From: CAYTOJ01 sp964439415
GTDB lineage: Bacteria; Pseudomonadota; Alphaproteobacteria; Rickettsiales; CAZAGG01
DNA: 6,620 nt
Assembly: GCA_964439415.1 (NCBI GenBank)
Contig: CAYTOJ010000104.1
Span: 1-6,620 of the forward strand
Direction: 5' to 3'
In this document: positions 6,037-6,620 of the stretch, one piece after another
Layout: each line of letters begins with the position of its first letter
How positions within the stretch are numbered: the first letter of the stretch is position 1
Position numbers and translations under genes: made by a program
The notes under the pieces: model-generated
Seen by the model: the letters and a program-made list of their open reading frames with translations, nothing else
The model's database searches: none
Told to the model about the DNA's origin: nothing

Positions 6037-6620
6037 TATTCCGTATTTTATCAAAAGCCCGCAGGTAATTATAAATGCTATTTCTGCGGTTATATACAGC
6101 CCCAGGTAAAGCCCGGCATGGCGGGTGAAGCCGTAGGAATGCAGGCCGACGCTAAGCAGATTAACCCCGAACCAGGCGAGGGCGACTGTGATGCCGGCGG
6201 CGGCAATGCCCATCACAACACCTTCTTCCCGGAACAACCCCGCCAGCCTGCCGTGAATTACGAAAATCAGCCATAATACTATGAGCAGAGCGCCGTTTTC
6301 CTTGGGATCCCAGCCCCAGAATCTGCCCCAGGACTGATCCGCCCAGATGCCTCCCAGAATAGTGCCAAGTGTTGTGAACAGCAGCGCTGCAAGTGAAATG
6401 CCGTATATATGACCATACAGGCTAGTGAGGTTTGTAAAATTCCATTTCTGCTGGCCTGCGCTTTTACTACTGAAGGAATCAAGATGCCCCCCCCTAGCCC
6501 CCCCCGTAAACGGGAGGGGAAGCCGAGAGGTAGTACCTACATCCAAGGAATTACTAATTCTATTTTTACCAATAACCCTTAGTAACAGATAAATATGCGC
6601 CAGTACGCTGGCTGATATAG
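6016..6620 (-). CDS. ccsA: Cytochrome c biogenesis protein CcsA (ResC/CcsA family), C-terminal part
   Basis: C-terminal portion of a CcsA-type membrane protein, the heme handling partner of cytochrome c maturation system II. The family hallmark, the tryptophan-rich WGRFWGWDPKENGALL, is present, followed by a helix and IHGRL, then WFGVNLLSVGLHSYGF with its conserved His. About four membrane helices follow in order. The apparent TTG start at 6546 is not the true start: the frame is open to the window edge and encodes ISASVLAHIYLLLRVIGKN, a further membrane helix expected in the family. The gene is therefore cut by the right edge. Between that helix and the next (about 6442-6561) sits a Gly/Pro/Ser-rich loop, read from C-rich palindromic DNA, that looks like an in-frame insertion. 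The TGA stop at 6016 lies within the end of the convergent lysozyme-like gene. Residues near the C-terminus are duplicated at 4900-5036. Confidence 0.9.
   Translation of the reverse strand, partial: ISASVLAHIYLLLRVIGKNRISNSLDVGTTSRLPLPFTGGARGGHLDSFSSKSAGQQKWNFTNLTSLYGHIYGISLAALLFTTLGTILGGIWADQSWGRFWGWDPKENGALLIVLWLIFVIHGRLAGLFREEGVVMGIAAAGITVALAWFGVNLLSVGLHSYGFTRHAGLYLGLYITAEIAFIITCGLLIKYGISDRKMI
6091..6227 (-). repeat. Intact-gene copy of the 137-bp direct repeat
   Basis: Partner of 4900-5036, in the same orientation at an offset of 1191 bp with four mismatches. It lies inside the open ccsA frame, so it is probably the source copy. The two repeats bracket about 1.05 kb holding the lysozyme-like gene. 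Confidence 0.9.
6487..6519. repeat. C-rich palindromic element inside ccsA
   Basis: Two runs of eight C (6487-6494 and 6498-6505) are separated by TAG. The second forms a hairpin with ACGGGAGGGG (6498-6507 with 6510-6519, loop AA, one mismatch). Such CCCCTCCCG...CGGGAGGGG sequences are typical of interspersed intergenic repeats, yet here the sequence is read in frame within a membrane protein loop. Confidence 0.65.

Noticed and set aside
1..6620. CRISPR array, tRNA, rRNA, transposase or integrase
   Set aside because: No regularly spaced repeats, no cloverleaf or rRNA sequence, and no reading frame with such motifs was seen on either strand.

Overview
The window looks like accessory-rich chromosomal DNA from a draft genome of an alphaproteobacterium. 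The LysR regulator and the patatin-like protein both resemble alphaproteobacterial family members as I remember them, and the cytochrome c biogenesis gene is of the CcsA type. The lineage is inferred from recalled family resemblance, not from a search. A run of exactly 100 N (2319-2418) marks a scaffold join of unknown true length, so adjacency across it is not assured.

Layout from left to right. A 558-residue protein of unknown function (12-1688, +) has a Thr/Ala-rich linker between what look like two diverged copies of one unit. It converges on a periplasmic TesA-type GDSL esterase (minus strand), whose signal peptide runs into the N gap. Beyond the gap lies a patatin-like phospholipase (2419-3468, -) with a clear ribosome binding site and an unusual Glu where the catalytic Asp is expected. 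A 379-bp intergenic region then holds several hairpins and leads to a LysR-type regulator (3848-4750, +). After the regulator come a strong intrinsic terminator, a 137-bp broken copy of the 3' part of ccsA, and an AT-rich leader. These precede a lysozyme-like domain gene (5173-6036, +) that carries a 13-C homopolymer near its start. The window ends inside the C-terminal part of ccsA (minus strand), which runs off the right edge.

The most interesting part is 3.67-6.62 kb, a patchwork of repeats. The lysR gene is flanked by two inverted copies of a hairpin/terminator repeat. The right copy breaks off exactly where the ccsA fragment begins. That fragment and the matching part of the intact ccsA form direct repeats around the lysozyme-like gene. 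The intact ccsA itself carries what looks like an in-frame GC-rich palindromic insertion. Together these suggest repeated, fairly recent rearrangement. No tRNA, rRNA, CRISPR array, transposase or integrase gene is visible.
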